From Ligustrum vulgare (lineage: Eukaryota > Streptophyta > Magnoliopsida > Lamiales > Oleaceae), in contig OY743170.1 in NCBI GenBank assembly GCA_963555705.1, positions 26,970,862 to 27,034,861 on the forward strand: a DNA stretch of 64,000 bases, read 5' to 3'. How positions within the stretch are numbered: position 1 is the stretch's first letter; each line of letters begins with the position of its first letter. Both the position numbers and the translations under genes were made by a program. The notes beneath the pieces were generated by a model, which worked only from the letters and a program-made list of their open reading frames with translations, was not told the DNA's origin and made no database searches. Below are positions 10,249 through 21,862 of the stretch, in pieces.

Positions 10249-11680
10249 ATATAAGCGAAAATTATGCTATATAATATTTTGTAATATGTTTATATATTAT
10301 GAATTATTTTTCTTGGATGAGATATAATACTTTTTTTTCATTCTTTATTTTAATTCTTTAGCATTTTTTTTCCAACTCACCTTATGTAATGATACATTTT
10401 TTCATTCTTTAGCATTTTGTTTTTCATCCAATATAACTTATTTAATTATCTATTTTAACACGTAATAATAATTTAATCACATCACCAAATAAATGATATC
10501 TCACTTATATAGTTTCTTTATTTGAGGAAGTTTGAACGAATAATAATACTTTATTTATTTTTCTTTTTCTTAGGTGATTTTCTTACATTTTTTCTCTTAC
10601 TATAAAGTATGCAAACATCCTATGAGAATTTCATTTTTTTAAAATATTAGAAGATTTAGGTCTTAAAAGTGTCCTTTTTTTTAAAAAAAATAAATAAAAA
10701 TTGATTAATCTATGTCCTACCAACTATGTTACGTTAAACAATTGTCGTTGTCTTGTAATAAGGTGTATGTATTTAAATGCAAAACTATATCACTATTAGT
10801 AACAATATTGAAAAATGGGTTCTACATTTTGAACTTTCAAAAAATTAACAATATTTAAAAAAATAGTTTTAATTGTTAAAGAGATTTAAATTAGTGGTCC
10901 GCTAGCTTAAGAAATATTCAGGAAACTTTCAAGCAAATATATACCAATATTCAAATCATTATCGGGCAAAATTAGGACGCATTAAATTATGAGCAGCAGA
11001 CAAAAACTATCATTAAAATCGTGATTTAACATTGTACATAAATCATCAAATAAAAATAAGTGTTTTCATTAAATGGCGCGTTTCGTCTGTTCCAAACGGG
11101 TTTATCCGTTCAACCCTCGACCTGAGCACAATGTTCAAAAAGCATACGTATTAGCATATTTAATGAATAATACTTTGGAAACACTGAAAAAACTTAAGTC
11201 TCAAGATGGGAGAAGAGAGACATATATCTGTAAGTTGCAGCCAAAATGAAGCACCGAACTCCACTTTTGCAACATGGATCCGATTTAAGACATGCTTTCT
11301 AGCTGGTTTGTTTAGAAGGATGATATTTTATATTTTTATTAGACCGTGCTACACACACAAATGTGAGTCATTTCCCGTCAATTTATAATATCGTTAGTGG
11401 TATGGCCTATATTGTTGTGTTGTATTGTCCCTATCTATTGGGCCTATATATTGAGCCAATTTTACAAATTTTGCATATGCTAGCTTATTCAATTTAATAA
11501 GAGATATTGAAAATTTTGAAATTATAAAAATTTGATCAATCTCATAATTTAAATTATCATATATAAAATTGAATTTTAAAGTGGTAAAAAAAAATTAAAT
11601 ATGATATCGTCAAAAAAAAAAAAATTGAACTAAGCAAAGTAAATAGCATAAAGATTCAAAATCTAAATATTCGTGATTTG

Positions 11681-11740
<60 letters not shown>

Positions 11741-12305
11741 TTTCTTCTTTTTTTGAAATTTGAAATCAATATTAAATTTTTGATTTTGATTTTTGTAAGA
11801 ATTTTGTTTTCCGCATTTGTGTTAGTGTGGTGTTTGTTTTGGAAGGTCAAATTTTATCTGAAAATAATACAGATCATAAATTTTTTTATTCCAAGAATGT
11901 TATTGAGCCCGTCGAATACTTGGATATTTGTAAAATTTCAAAGAAGACATTTTCATTGATATTGTCCTATATGTCATGACCATCAATAAGAGTCCGGGAC
12001 AATTACATTTACACGTAGGACTTCTTCTTAAAAGGTTAGTGTTCACTTTATGTTGCAATTTCAAGGATGATAAGTCATTCGGGATTGAAGATGTTAATTT
12101 GCGATAAGGATGAAAGATCAACAAATTCAACAACAAATGTTGTGTACAAAATTTTTTTTCAAAATTTATAGTAACACAAAACCAACATTTCACGATGTGA
12201 TCTTTTATTTGTTAATGTTATGTATTTTGTCCCAATAGTTATTTGACGTCGTGTCATGGTTTCTTTATTCAGATTTTACTTCCCGTGCATCACACGGGTG
12301 ATTCA
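10249..12305. other. Helitron interior without genes
   Basis: The interior is AT-rich. The block 10340-10710 is a diverged repeat of 9720-10060, sharing 'aaaatattagaagatttagg' and 'gtatgcaarcatc'. A long AT microsatellite sits at 11683-11738. The frames at 11656-11959 arise from that tract and are not genes. Confidence 0.55.
11683..11738. repeat. (AT)28 microsatellite
   Basis: Uninterrupted dinucleotide repeat inside the Helitron. Confidence 0.95.
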
Positions 12306-12583
12306 CTAGTTATTGATAATTGAAGGTGAGTTATTCCCTTATTCTTCTTCGTTCTTATTGAACAAATAGAACTTATCAAAGGATTAGACAACATTTGTGG
12401 CGTTCACCCCTTTGTGGTTTTTATCTCCACATCGTAACGGGTCTCGGGTTTAATATACCCCTAGTTCTTGCGTTGTGAGATCGGGATTGCATTGTTATCG
12501 TCTACCAATTGGATTTGGGGCTTTCCGACGTTTAGAGTCTAATTTTCGCGTTTTCTTCATGATCCCCATAATGGATCATATCA

Positions 12584-13600
12584 CCTACCCTCACCCCGCC
12601 CCCACTAAATCAACCCACAAAGTCACAGTTGGTCACACAAAGTCATTCACAGTTACAAATTTAGTAACAAATCTCCCCATGCACCCCTGACCCTCACCCC
12701 TACCCCATCCTCAAAGTCACATTTAGTCATTCAAAGTTATAGTTTGGTCACAATTATAAATTTAGCCACAAATTTAATCCCACCCTACCCACAGAGTCAC
12801 AGTTCAGCCACAATTACAAATGTAGCCATAAATTTCACCCCAAACCTACCTTATCTAAGCCCACCCCACCAACAAAGTCACAGTTAGTCACAAAGTCATA
12901 GTTTGGTCACACATTGTTACAGTTCGGTCCCGCAAAGTCATATTTAGTCACACAAAGTCACGGTTGATTATAAAAAGACACACCACAAAGTCACAACGGT
13001 CACGCATAGTCACATTTGACACAAGTGTAAATCACATACGTCCTCGTCCAAAGGTCACACAAAATCACAGTTGGTCACAATCTCTAATATAATTAGTCAC
13101 AATCATCCATAAGTGGCACATAATATTTATTTATTGGTCACAAATTACGCATTTCTTGACCACAATTAGTCAATATTTTTTGTCACAAATACATAATAAT
13201 TGATCATATATTATTTATTTATTGGTCACAACTTACTCATTTTCTTGATCACATCTAACGCTTATCACAAGTTACACAAAGTCAAAATTAATCAATATTT
13301 TGGTCACATTTACCTAACAAATGATCACATCCCGTACTCACCACAAATCGCAGAAAGATACAATAAATCAATATTTCGTTAACAATTATCTAATAATTGG
13401 TCACATCTTGTACTCGTTACAAGTCACACAAAGTCACAATTAATCAATATTTTAATCACATTTACATAATAATTGATCATATCCTGTACTCGTGACAAGT
13501 TGCACAAAATCACAATTAGTCAATATTCTTGTTACATTTACCTAGTAATTAGTCACAATCACCCATAATGAATCACATTATATCACCCCCACAAAACCCC
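12584..13600. repeat. GTCACA-rich tandem region with a 76-bp unit
   Basis: The whole segment is built of short phrases such as AAGTCACAGTTGGTCACA and AATTAGTCAATATTT. From 13286 a regular unit is visible: 'aattaatcaatattt' starts at 13286, 13362, 13438 and 13514, a period of exactly 76 bp. The left part is more C-rich and irregular. It begins right after the LTR end. I do not recognise a named satellite. Confidence 0.8.
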
Positions 13601-14006
13601 CACCATACCCTACCTACCCCCACCCCTCTCTTCTCTCTCTACCCTACCCTACCCCCAAAATCTCTCAGCCAGTGCCACCAGTAGTAAGAAAAATGTGGGA
13701 GAGATGCCCACTGAAGCCACAAAGCACCACCATTACAATCAATAGACCGCGACCAACACTGACGCCATGATGCACCACCATCACACCACCAATGATGACT
13801 GGATTCTTTTCAGTGAAGAGTCTTTACTACTAAAAATCCAACTTCAATGCCTTTCATCATGTAAATCTCTCCCCCACAATCTGCAATTTCCTTCCATGTT
13901 AAAAAGAAAAAATATTAAACGTGTCTCTCACTTCCACCATCACCAAATGTTGTCGGTATCTCCACTACACCCACAAATTAAACTCTAACCTATCTTCACA
14001 AACTCA
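13601..14006. other. No gene seen; C/T- and CCA-rich stretch
   Basis: C-rich tracts (cccacccctctcttctctct) are followed by CAC/CCA-rich DNA resembling the pyrimidine-rich parts of the long gypsy LTRs. No frame is convincing. Confidence 0.4.
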
Positions 14007-14014
14007 CAGCCAAC

Positions 14015-14670
14015 TAGGCATGGCAACGGGGCGGGCATGGGACGGGGATGCCTTTCCTTGCCCCATTAATGATTTATTATCCTCATCCCCGCTCGGTCCC
14101 CATTTAATGGGGACAGGGCGGGGATGAGAAAATCCCCAATTACATCCCCATTTTTTTTAAGTTTTAAAATAATTTTATACAGACAATATAAGAAAACTTG
14201 TAGGAACAACCATAACATTTTCTAAATCTAATCATCTTTACACATTATTTGGACATTAATTGAATATATATTCATCTTTGTTTGTATCTTTATTTAATAT
14301 TTGATTAGATGAGAAAATACAACTCGATAGCTTAATAACTAATAATCAGTAACTTTTTCAAAATAAATATTTAAAGTTTATGACTTGATAAACAATAAAT
14401 TTTTGATATAAGAAATTTTGACATCATAGGACTTTTGTACAGATAATATAAGACTTTTTTTTTTTTTTGCTTTTTAAATTTTAATGCAGCTTGTTAATTG
14501 GGGATGGGGACCGGGGACGGGGCGGGGATGGGATGGGGATAAGATGGTCATCCCCGTCCCCGGTTCGGGGATGGTTTTTCATCCCCATCCCCGTCTTTTT
14601 CGGGGATTCCCGCCCTGTTCGGGCAGCGCCCCGTCTGGATCGGGTATTCCCCACCCCATTGCCATCACTA
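14015..14670. mobile_element. hAT-type MITE, copy 1 (8-bp TSD CAGCCAAC)
   Basis: The ends are inverted repeats: TAGGCATGGCAACGGGGCGG at the left, and the reverse complement of the right end is TAGTGATGGCAATGGGGTGG. Perfect 8-bp duplications CAGCCAAC flank it at 14007-14014 and 14671-14678. Terminal TA/TAG plus an 8-bp duplication is the hAT pattern. The subterminal arms are extremely rich in GGGGA/TCCCC; the middle is AT-rich and non-coding, so it needs a transposase from elsewhere. Frames across it (14481-14850) come from the GC-rich arms. Confidence 0.85.
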
Positions 14671-14678
14671 CAGCCAAC

Positions 14679-15103
14679 ATCAACCCCTTCCAGAGTTCCA
14701 GTCTTCCATAGTCGCCTTCCAGCACTCCCTTCCAATCTCCTTCTCTATCACGCTAATCCCAATTCACCATTACCAAGCTCCAACCTTAAAATTATTGAAA
14801 ATTATAGAATAAAACTCGACTCGCTGGCAGCAAAGTCGCCTACTGCGTGACCTGCATGGCGGCGAGCACTCATCTTTGCAGTAATGACGTTGGTGCACGG
14901 GCTGCACAAGCAAGGCACTACTTCGACGGAACCAAATCGGAAAATACAGTTTTGGAAAATTCGAAAAAAATCAAATCCAGTCACCGTTGCTTCGATGTAA
15001 GCAACGTCACCGCTGCTACTTCAGTCTAGGAGTTGCGAGATGTTAGGAGAAGGGTTTTTTAGTGATGACCTGGGTGGGAATGCGGGTAGAGTGGCCGATC
15101 ACC

Positions 15104-15134
<31 letters not shown>

Positions 15135-15298
15135 TATTAGATTTGATTTTTAAAAATAAAATACTTAATTAATAATTTTTAATTGGATAATTAACATCTG
15201 ACTTTTAAAAAAATAAAATTTATCATCTTATTTTTATAATGTGATATTTAAAAATAGGAGTTCATGTAATTTTCCTATTTCTTTTCTTTCTTCTTTTA
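14679..15298. other. No gene seen; contains a GA microsatellite
   Basis: The stretch 14800-15110 is more GC-balanced (ctgcatggcggcgagcac) and could be part of an old LTR or a host gene fragment, but no frame longer than 60 codons looks real. A (GA)n tract lies at 15111-15135. Confidence 0.4.
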
Positions 15299-15757
15299 GG
15301 AAAAAGTCCTATTACGTCATGTTTGGGCTTGAGTTTTTGTGGGACCCAATTTTCATTTTTGAAAGATGAAAGTGAGTTTGATTTCTCCTCAACGAGAACA
15401 TCAAAACCATATATTCACACACCCAAATTGATGCTTTGGTGAATAAGAATTTTAATGTCCGAAGAGTGAGTTGAAAATGGTTAAGGGAATAGCAAGTAGC
15501 TTATCCTACGTAGGAAAATTATGAGACTTTGGACTAGTTTATATATGAATTCACTTTGAAAGTGTGTAATCATACGTGACATATAAGCTCTTTCCACGTG
15601 CTCGTGGGCTGTGTCCAAGTTGTATTCGAACCTTGAAATTTTGTGCGATTGTGACTTGCATACATGAATTGAACACATTTTAATTGGTGTTAAATCTCTT
15701 AACACCTGAAATTGCTCCTTTAGTGAGGCAGTTGAATGGGAGGTAGGCTCCACCACG
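15299..15757 (+). repeat. Copia 5' LTR remnant
   Basis: It matches the 3' LTR from 48606 (ggaaaaagtc), sharing gggaccca, agaacatcaaaa, catatattca and ggactagttta. It lacks the terminal TGTTG and stops after 'attgctcctttagtga..ccacga', joining directly to mid-gag. The U5, primer site and N-terminal gag have been deleted. Confidence 0.8.
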
Positions 15758-16293
15758 AAAATGGTTAAGGAATTGTGGGTGTCTTTAGACCAAATTTATA
15801 AAATTGAGGATGTCAGAACTAAAGAAATTGATTGTTAGCCGCTTCCTAGACAATAAAATAAATGACTCCAAAACAATAATCAGTAAAGTACTAGAACTTC
15901 AAATGATCTTGAATGAGATTCTCTCTAAGAGGATGGGCATGACCAAAACCTTCCAAGTTGCATCAAAGATTGAAAATCTACCTCCAGTTTGAAAGGACTT
16001 AAAAACTACCTAAGGCACAACCGAAAGGAAATGAACGTTGAAGAAATTTCTGTTCAGCTTTACATTGAAGAAGATAACAAAGTTTTTCGATCTAGCTATG
16101 GCTAAAGTCAATATTGCTAAGCATGGCCAAAGCTCTAGGATCAACAAGAACAGATCTAGGTCGTTTGAAAAATGATCATATTTAGGACAACAAAGAGGAG
16201 TTCCCGAGAAAATATTTTTGGAAAAAAGCTACAACTTTGGAAAAGTAGGTCACAAATCCGTGGATTGATTGCCGAAGAGATACAACAAAAAGA
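15758..16293 (+). pseudogene. gag: Ty1/copia gag (partial, interrupted by a hAT MITE)
   Basis: Fragments in several frames follow the copia gag (UBN2 type): ELWVSLDQIYKIEDVRTKE, LKNYLRHNRKEMNVEEISVQ and LYIEEDNK. The zinc knuckle near 16233-16270 reads YNFGKVGHKSVD followed by a stop, so the first and last cysteines are lost. The reading breaks at 16301, where a hAT MITE is inserted, and protease follows beyond it. Confidence 0.85.
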
Positions 16294-16301
16294 GGCAAAT
16301 G

Positions 16302-16996
16302 TAGGAATGGCAACGGGGCAGGGATGCATTTCTCCGTCCCTGCCCCGTTAATGATTTACCATCCACATTCCCGCCCCGTCCCCATTTAATCGGGGACGGG
16401 ACGGGACGGGACAGGTCAGGGATGGGGACGAGGCGGGGATGGGAAAATCCCCGTTTTAAATCCACATTTGTTTTTTTTTTTTTAAGTTTTTAAATAATTT
16501 TATGCAGACAATATAAGAAAACATGCAAGAATAACCCTAACATTTTCTAAATCCAATAATCTTTACACATTATTTGGACATTAATCAAATATATATTCAT
16601 CTTTGTTTGTGTTGTTATTTTATATTTGATTAGATGAGAAAATACAACTCGATAAAATTAATAACTAATAATTAGTAATTTTTTCAAAATAAGCATTTAA
16701 AGTTTATAACTTGATAAGTAATAAATTTTTGGTGCAAGAAATTTGACATCATAGGACTTTTGTATAGATAATATAGGACTCTTTTTTTGGCTTTTTAAAT
16801 TTTAATGGAACTTGTTAATTGGGGATGGGGATCGGGGAGGGGCGAGGATGGGGATAAAATGGTCATCCTTGTCCCCGTCCCATCCCCAGTTCAGGGAAGC
16901 CTTTTCATCCCATCCCCGCCTTTGTCGGGGATTCCCCGCCCCTTTCGGGGCGGGTCCCCATCGGGTCGGGTATTCCCCGGCCCGTTGCCATCCCTA
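16302..16996. mobile_element. hAT-type MITE, copy 2 (TSD GGCAAATG/TGCAAATG)
   Basis: The ends are TAGGAATGGCAACGGGGCAG and, in reverse complement, TAGGGATGGCAACGGGCCGG. Flanking 8-mers GGCAAATG (16294-16301) and TGCAAATG (16997-17004) agree at seven of eight bases. Interior and orientation match copy 1 at 14015-14670, including 'catcataggacttttgta'. It is inserted between copia gag and protease. Confidence 0.85.
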
Positions 16997-17789
16997 TGCA
17001 AATGTGGTTGATGACATGTCACACGATAGAAATGAACCTCCCTGTCATTATTTCTGAAGTGAACCTGGTACGTTCAAACCAAGAGAATGGTGGATTGACA
17101 CTGGTGATACCCGACATGTTTGCTCCGACAAGGGGATGTTTAGTGGTTTTGAAGCAATATAAAATAGGAAAAAGCTATTTATGAAAAATTAAGCAACATC
17201 TAAAATCAAGGGCCACGGAAAGGCGGTTCTGAAGATAACTTCGAGAAAGGATTATGTATATGATAGGCTTTCAAGGCTTAATGTAATGTCTATTAAGTCC
17301 AAGATGTATAAAATGAATAATTTTCTGTTTACTTGCTTGACTTTTCCAATTTGTAGCATGGTAGACTATGACATGTTAATTATGATACTTTACATAGATT
17401 AGTCTTAAATTACATACCTACGTTTCAAATTGATAATAAACAAAAGTGTGGAATTTTTGATAAGGAAAAATGACAAGGTCATCATTTCTATATGTTGAAC
17501 TAAATATTGAACCACCTGATTTAATTAACACTGACGAATGTGATTTAAAATCTATACAAACAAGTGGAGATAACAAGTATTTTATTAATTTTATAGACAA
17601 TAACACAAAATATTATTTTACGTATTTGTTAAAAGTAAGGACTAAGTGATAGAGGAATTTGTTCTCTATATGAACGTTGTGGAGAATCAACTTAACACGG
17701 AAATCAAGGTATTAAGAAGTGATTGAGGTGGTGAATATGAATCACAATTTTCCGAATTATGTGCAAAACACGAAACCACTCATGAAACG
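16997..17789 (+). pseudogene. pol: Ty1/copia protease and integrase N-terminal half
   Basis: WWIDTGDTRHVCSDKGMFSG is the copia retropepsin active site (normally DTGAT/S). GAG-pre-integrase motifs follow, DRLSRLNVMSIKSKMYKMNN and VDYDMLI, then the integrase core with FIDNNTKYYF and KVLRSD before a stop and GGEYESQFSELCAKHETTHE. Both core aspartate regions are recognisable, but stops and frameshifts are frequent. At 17785-17789 (AAACG) the frame is cut by the 22.8 kb element and continues at 40558. Confidence 0.88.
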
Positions 17790-18110
17790 TGCAACTCCCC
17801 GAAACTGTCTTATTATTTTATTAAATTATTCACATTTAATGGGACCCATTTGAAAATTAAATATAATTTTTTTATTTATTTAACTTATTTAAAGGAACCT
17901 ATTCGACGTTAAATACGAATCTTAATTTAGTTGACGTAATATCAACAAAACGTAAACAAGAATAGTAAATATTACTCTAAGTAATTGTATCGATTAAATA
18001 AATCGATTATCGATTCCATAAAGATATAAATTGAAGTATATGGAGGGTATTTCAATGTGGAACTAAGAATTCATCCAAACATTAAAAAATAATTATAGAC
18101 CAAAATAATA

Positions 18111-18114
<4 letters not shown>

Positions 18115-18170
<56 letters not shown>
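18115..18170. repeat. (AT)n microsatellite in the 5' LTR
   Basis: About 28 AT units; the equivalent place in the 3' LTR (35278-35296) holds an (AC)n tract instead. Confidence 0.95.
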
Positions 18171-18174
<4 letters not shown>

Positions 18175-18963
18175 AAGACGTGCACTAATATATATTATAT
18201 TATTTAAATATTATTTATTAACGACGAATTGTGAGTATGGCTTCACAATGCATAAATTCTTAGTTTCGTTATCCGTCTTGATTATTCAAGAATACCATCG
18301 TATAGATCTCTGAATAAAATAGCAAGTTGTAGAAAGTATTTGGTTGATGTACGCGCCGAGAAAAATTTAATAAAGAAGGTTAGCAATTTGAAATGTCTAT
18401 TTTAAACGGCCTATTTTTACGAGCTGTAACTTCTGTAACAATTGACCATATTGCGTTTTGGTATGAATACAAAAAACTAAATTGTAATTATTTCATAATG
18501 GTATATTTGAAGTTCAATTTTAATTATAATAAGAGTGCTGAAAACTAAGAAGAAAGTAGACAATTGAAAATAAATCGGAAAAGATAAAAATAAAATAATT
18601 TTAAGTGGTAAACTTTGATGAACCATAACTTTTACCTAGGGTATTGATTTTAGGATCCAAAAATACCATTAATATAATGTATTCATTTAAAACTTCATAT
18701 TGGCCCCCAAAAACTCTCTATTATAACTTCATATAACCCTATGATTTTTAAAGTCCTTTTGGAGTATTTAGTAGATATTGGGACTAAAAAATAAGTATTG
18801 TATTTTATGGGACTAAAAGAGAAAATAAAAAAAATTAATTGCAGCTTGGCCCTTGATAAGAACTACAAATATGTCTCATTTCGCACCAAAAAAAATAACA
18901 AAATAGAGAGAGAGAGAGAGACCCCTAAAGGGGGTTCTAACGGGGTTGATAATATATTATATA

Positions 18964-19110
18964 CTAGTTCAATAACATCGATTTCAATAAGTATTTGTAA
19001 AATTTTAATGCTTATACATAATTTTTATCGTACATAAAATGCATAAAAAATAATATTATATTAAAATTTTACAAAAAATAAAATTACTTTAAATTACAAT
19101 AGCTTCTTTG
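18964..19110 (-). mobile_element. Helitron 3'-end fragment, reverse orientation
   Basis: The segment beginning CTAGTTCAATAACATCG matches the reverse complement of the 3' region of the Helitron at 21028-21528 (atcgatttcaataagtat, gtaaaattttaatgcttata). The terminal hairpin is deleted. Its 5' end is not identified. Confidence 0.6.
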
Positions 19111-20347
19111 AATAATAAAAGTCAATATTTAAGTGATAACTGATTATTAATTTTTCCACATTTTTCACAAAAAAAAAAAAAAAAAAAATGAAGTTGCTAT
19201 TCGCAAAACAAAATGATAATTTTTTTATTGAAAATAACAGATATTTGCATACGGTTTAGAGTTGCATCGTTTTTAAAAAATAAGTCATATTCAATGCTTA
19301 TATTAACTAACAACAATAAATGTAAGCACTTTTTAAAAAGATATTTTGGACGCAAAACATGTCATCGATAATATCATTGAAAATTATCTAATTATTATTT
19401 CTTTCAATTATTTTTTTATTATTTTTTGAACATATGTAAGAAAAAAAAATCCATATCCCAACCCACCTGCAGACTCGAACTCAAGTGTTCTATCTGGTGG
19501 AGTGTCTCGAGCTAACCTACCTTTACCTTAATTTCAATTATTAATCATCATTTTTTTTTTTTTTTTTCACATAACTTGAAATTTAGTTAAACATACAATT
19601 GTTGTATTAAAATTAACCATATTAATAATTTCAGTTTCATTTCTCATTACACTAAATGTGTCATCACATGTAGTCAACGCGTCCTCCATAACAGTAATGT
19701 AATTAATTATTTTCAAATTAATTACTTAAAAATCTTTCACTATACGAAATGGTTTCTATAATACCCTTGAAATTTATATCTATGTGAGGACATGATAATT
19801 GATTTATTTTCAATAACTTATTAATTATCATCAGTATATCTTTTACATTGATGCAAGCAAGTTTTAATTCAAAATAATAAAATAAAAAATAAATAGCCAC
19901 TTTTTTCTAAAAGAAATAAATAAATAAGGAGATTACCATTTTCTCTAAAAAATTCTATTAAGGTGTAAACAAACTTATTTGCTATCCGTTTGGTAAACCA
20001 AATAAAATAATTTATAAATTACTTTATAAACTACACAATTTCTCAAACCATTTTTAATCACACATATTTTCTCTCTCCAATTTTCAACCACTATTTTTTA
20101 CCTCAAAAACATAAATAAATCAGTTAATAAACCACAAAGCATTACCAAATGAAAGCTAAACAAAAAATAACAAATATTAAGGTTTAATAAAATAATAATC
20201 TAATAAATGCACAATTAATGCATGAAAAATGTCAAGCCAACTTTGTTTTTCAAAGGTAATGCACAATTTTCCAAACATATTAATTTATTTAATTTTTTAT
20301 AAAACAATTAATAATGAATATAAATGCATTCCAACTAAGTTTAGAAA
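19111..20347. other. No gene; inserted block within the LTR, with SINE-like and MITE-like remnants
   Basis: The block is AT-rich. About 19455-19530 on the minus strand reads GGTTAGCTCGAGACACTCC then GAGTTCGAGTCTGC, resembling the A and B boxes of a tRNA-derived SINE head, followed by a T-rich end. About 19980-20160 has imperfect inverted ends (gctatccgtttggtaa / ttaccaaatgaaagc), perhaps a decayed MITE. Both are weak. Confidence 0.35.
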
Positions 20348-20454
20348 TCTATATATATATACTATATATAAAGGAAAAATAGTGAATTAGTGTGAATACA
20401 AAGTGGAGTAGTGTGAATGCAAAATCTGGTTAGATACGAATGCATTTATTGTCT

Positions 20455-20513
<59 letters not shown>

Positions 20514-21027
20514 GAGAGAGAGTACTAATATTATTTTATGGTAAATACCCAACAATGGTTAATATTCTTTAATAATTTTTAATTTTAATAATAGTGCAAA
20601 GATTATATGATATAATAATTTCTTAATCTTCAATTTTGTTCAATTGTCGTATATTTGATGAGTTAAGATTAAACACATATTTATAGTATATTGTGATTTT
20701 TGAATGAAAATTGAGAAAAATTTAAATATATAAGGCAAATGCATAAATTATAATAAATATATTTATATCTTGAACAAGCATCAATATTTGTACTCATAAT
20801 ATTACATCTAACATGATATACAATTAAAAACTAAAGAATTTACATTTATCATTCAATAAAGTTTTCGATAATTTGGATTATTTATGTTGTTTTTAAATTT
20901 TAATAATTGTTGTAATAAAAAATTATTTTTGTATCTTTTGTATTTGTGTTAATTACGTATAATCATTAAATTTTATGAATGCTTAGCTATTGCGGATAAC
21001 AATTTCAGTTCATCGCACTGGTGGAAA
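20348..21027 (+). mobile_element. Helitron 1 of a tandem pair
   Basis: It begins TCTATATATATATACTATAT after an A, the usual Helitron start, and runs to the start of the next copy. Its last 160 bp (attgcggataacaatttcag to catcgcactggtggaaa) align with the 3' end of the second copy, but the hairpin is mutated and CTAG has become CTAT at the junction. It carries TG and AG microsatellites (20455-20522) and no gene. Confidence 0.7.
20455..20522. repeat. (TG)n-(AG)n compound microsatellite
   Basis: Eleven TG units followed by about 23 AG units with one C interruption. Confidence 0.95.
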
Positions 21028-21528
21028 TCTATATTGTATATAAAAGTAGGATAGTTTGGCAGATTTTAATTCTTAAATTCTTTATACTTTAGTATTATAG
21101 GAAATAATTAATATGATATTATTGTTATTTCTACATTTTTTTCTAATTATTATTATTTTTATTATTAACATTAATATGGAATGAGTTCAATAAATATTTT
21201 TAATCATCAGTATTAAAATTATTATTTAATCTTTGATTTTTTTATTTATTTGTTGTTATTAATATTATAAATCATATGTGTAGTTATCAATAATTAAATT
21301 GTGTGGTTGAAAAATAGTTTTGAAAAAATATGTGGTTAAAAATGTTAATTTTTTAATAATTTGAATTACTTTTGTTATTTTTTAAATTCTAATAATTATT
21401 GTAATATATAATTCTTTTTTATGCATTTATATGTGTTGATTATGTATAAGCACTAAAATTTTACGAATACTTATTGAAATCGATATTGCGGATAATAACT
21501 TTCGTGTATCACATGGGTGAAATACTAG
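21028..21528 (+). mobile_element. Helitron 2 of a tandem pair
   Basis: It begins TCTATATTGTATATAAAAG and ends CGTGTATCACATGGGTGAAA followed by TACTAG, then T. The hairpin is CGTGTATCACATG-like, close to but less perfect than that at 12282-12298. It is 501 bp long, non-autonomous and without genes. The 3' end of Helitron 1 abuts its start with no spacer. Confidence 0.75.
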
Positions 21529-21825
21529 TTGTAAATATATAACTTAAATGCATCAAGTCATTTTGGGAAACTATTTTAGGCGGGAAAGTAAAAAATGATG
21601 GCTATTTTGCTCACACTATTATTATTAATAAGATTTATATTATTAATGTTATGATTATTTTAATTTTTTTAAATGATGTATAATAAAGAAAATCAACCCT
21701 TTAAAACATAGTGATCCCAATAATTATTTTAGTTAAATATTTGGCAGGGAAATGGTCCACTTTAATTTTGTTTGACCCTAATTTAAATTTAGTAGTTTAA
21801 ATATACTATAGTATCAAGTGACCAA

Positions 21826-21828
<3 letters not shown>

Positions 21829-21861
<33 letters not shown>
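21829..21861. repeat. (GT)n microsatellite
   Basis: About 16 GT units in the 5' LTR; the corresponding 3' LTR position (about 39105) has a TATA stretch. Confidence 0.95.

Positions 21862-21862
<1 letters not shown>

Larger units (their letters stand above)
8988..12309 (+). mobile_element. Helitron carrying gene fragments
   Basis: The right end has the Helitron signature: a hairpin CCCGTGCATCACACGGG (12282-12298) followed eleven bases later by the terminal CTAG at 12306-12309, then T. The left end (TAGCTATATAATATATTAAA from 8988) is set by comparison with uninterrupted LTRs and lacks a perfect TC start, so it may be off by a few bases. There is no target duplication; flanks are A and T, as expected for Helitrons. 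No Rep/helicase frame is present, so it depended on another element. It holds exon-like fragments (9340-10248) and a duplicated AT-rich block (about 9720-10060 and 10340-10710). Confidence 0.8.
8414..12583 (+). repeat. 3' LTR of the gypsy element, split by a Helitron
   Basis: The LTR starts TGATGAGTACCGG at 8414 after the purine tract cagggagggga and ends GGATCATATCA at 12583. Aligned with the solo LTR at 43392-44305, it matches up to about 8987 (gtaaaacacaactttga) and again from 12310 (ttattgataattgaaggtga). The 3.3 kb between is foreign. Without it the LTR is about 850 bp. The partner 5' LTR is missing, so this copy cannot be dated by LTR comparison. Confidence 0.85.

Noticed and set aside
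11656..11959. Frames rich in Tyr-Ile repeats
   Set aside because: They are translations of an AT microsatellite.
14481..14850. Overlapping frames on both strands
   Set aside because: They arise from the GGGGA/TCCCC arms of the hAT MITE, which lack stop codons by composition.
19455..19530. Possible tRNA gene or SINE head on the minus strand
   Set aside because: A and B box-like words are present, but no cloverleaf can be built and no terminator or clear ends are seen; kept only as a note.
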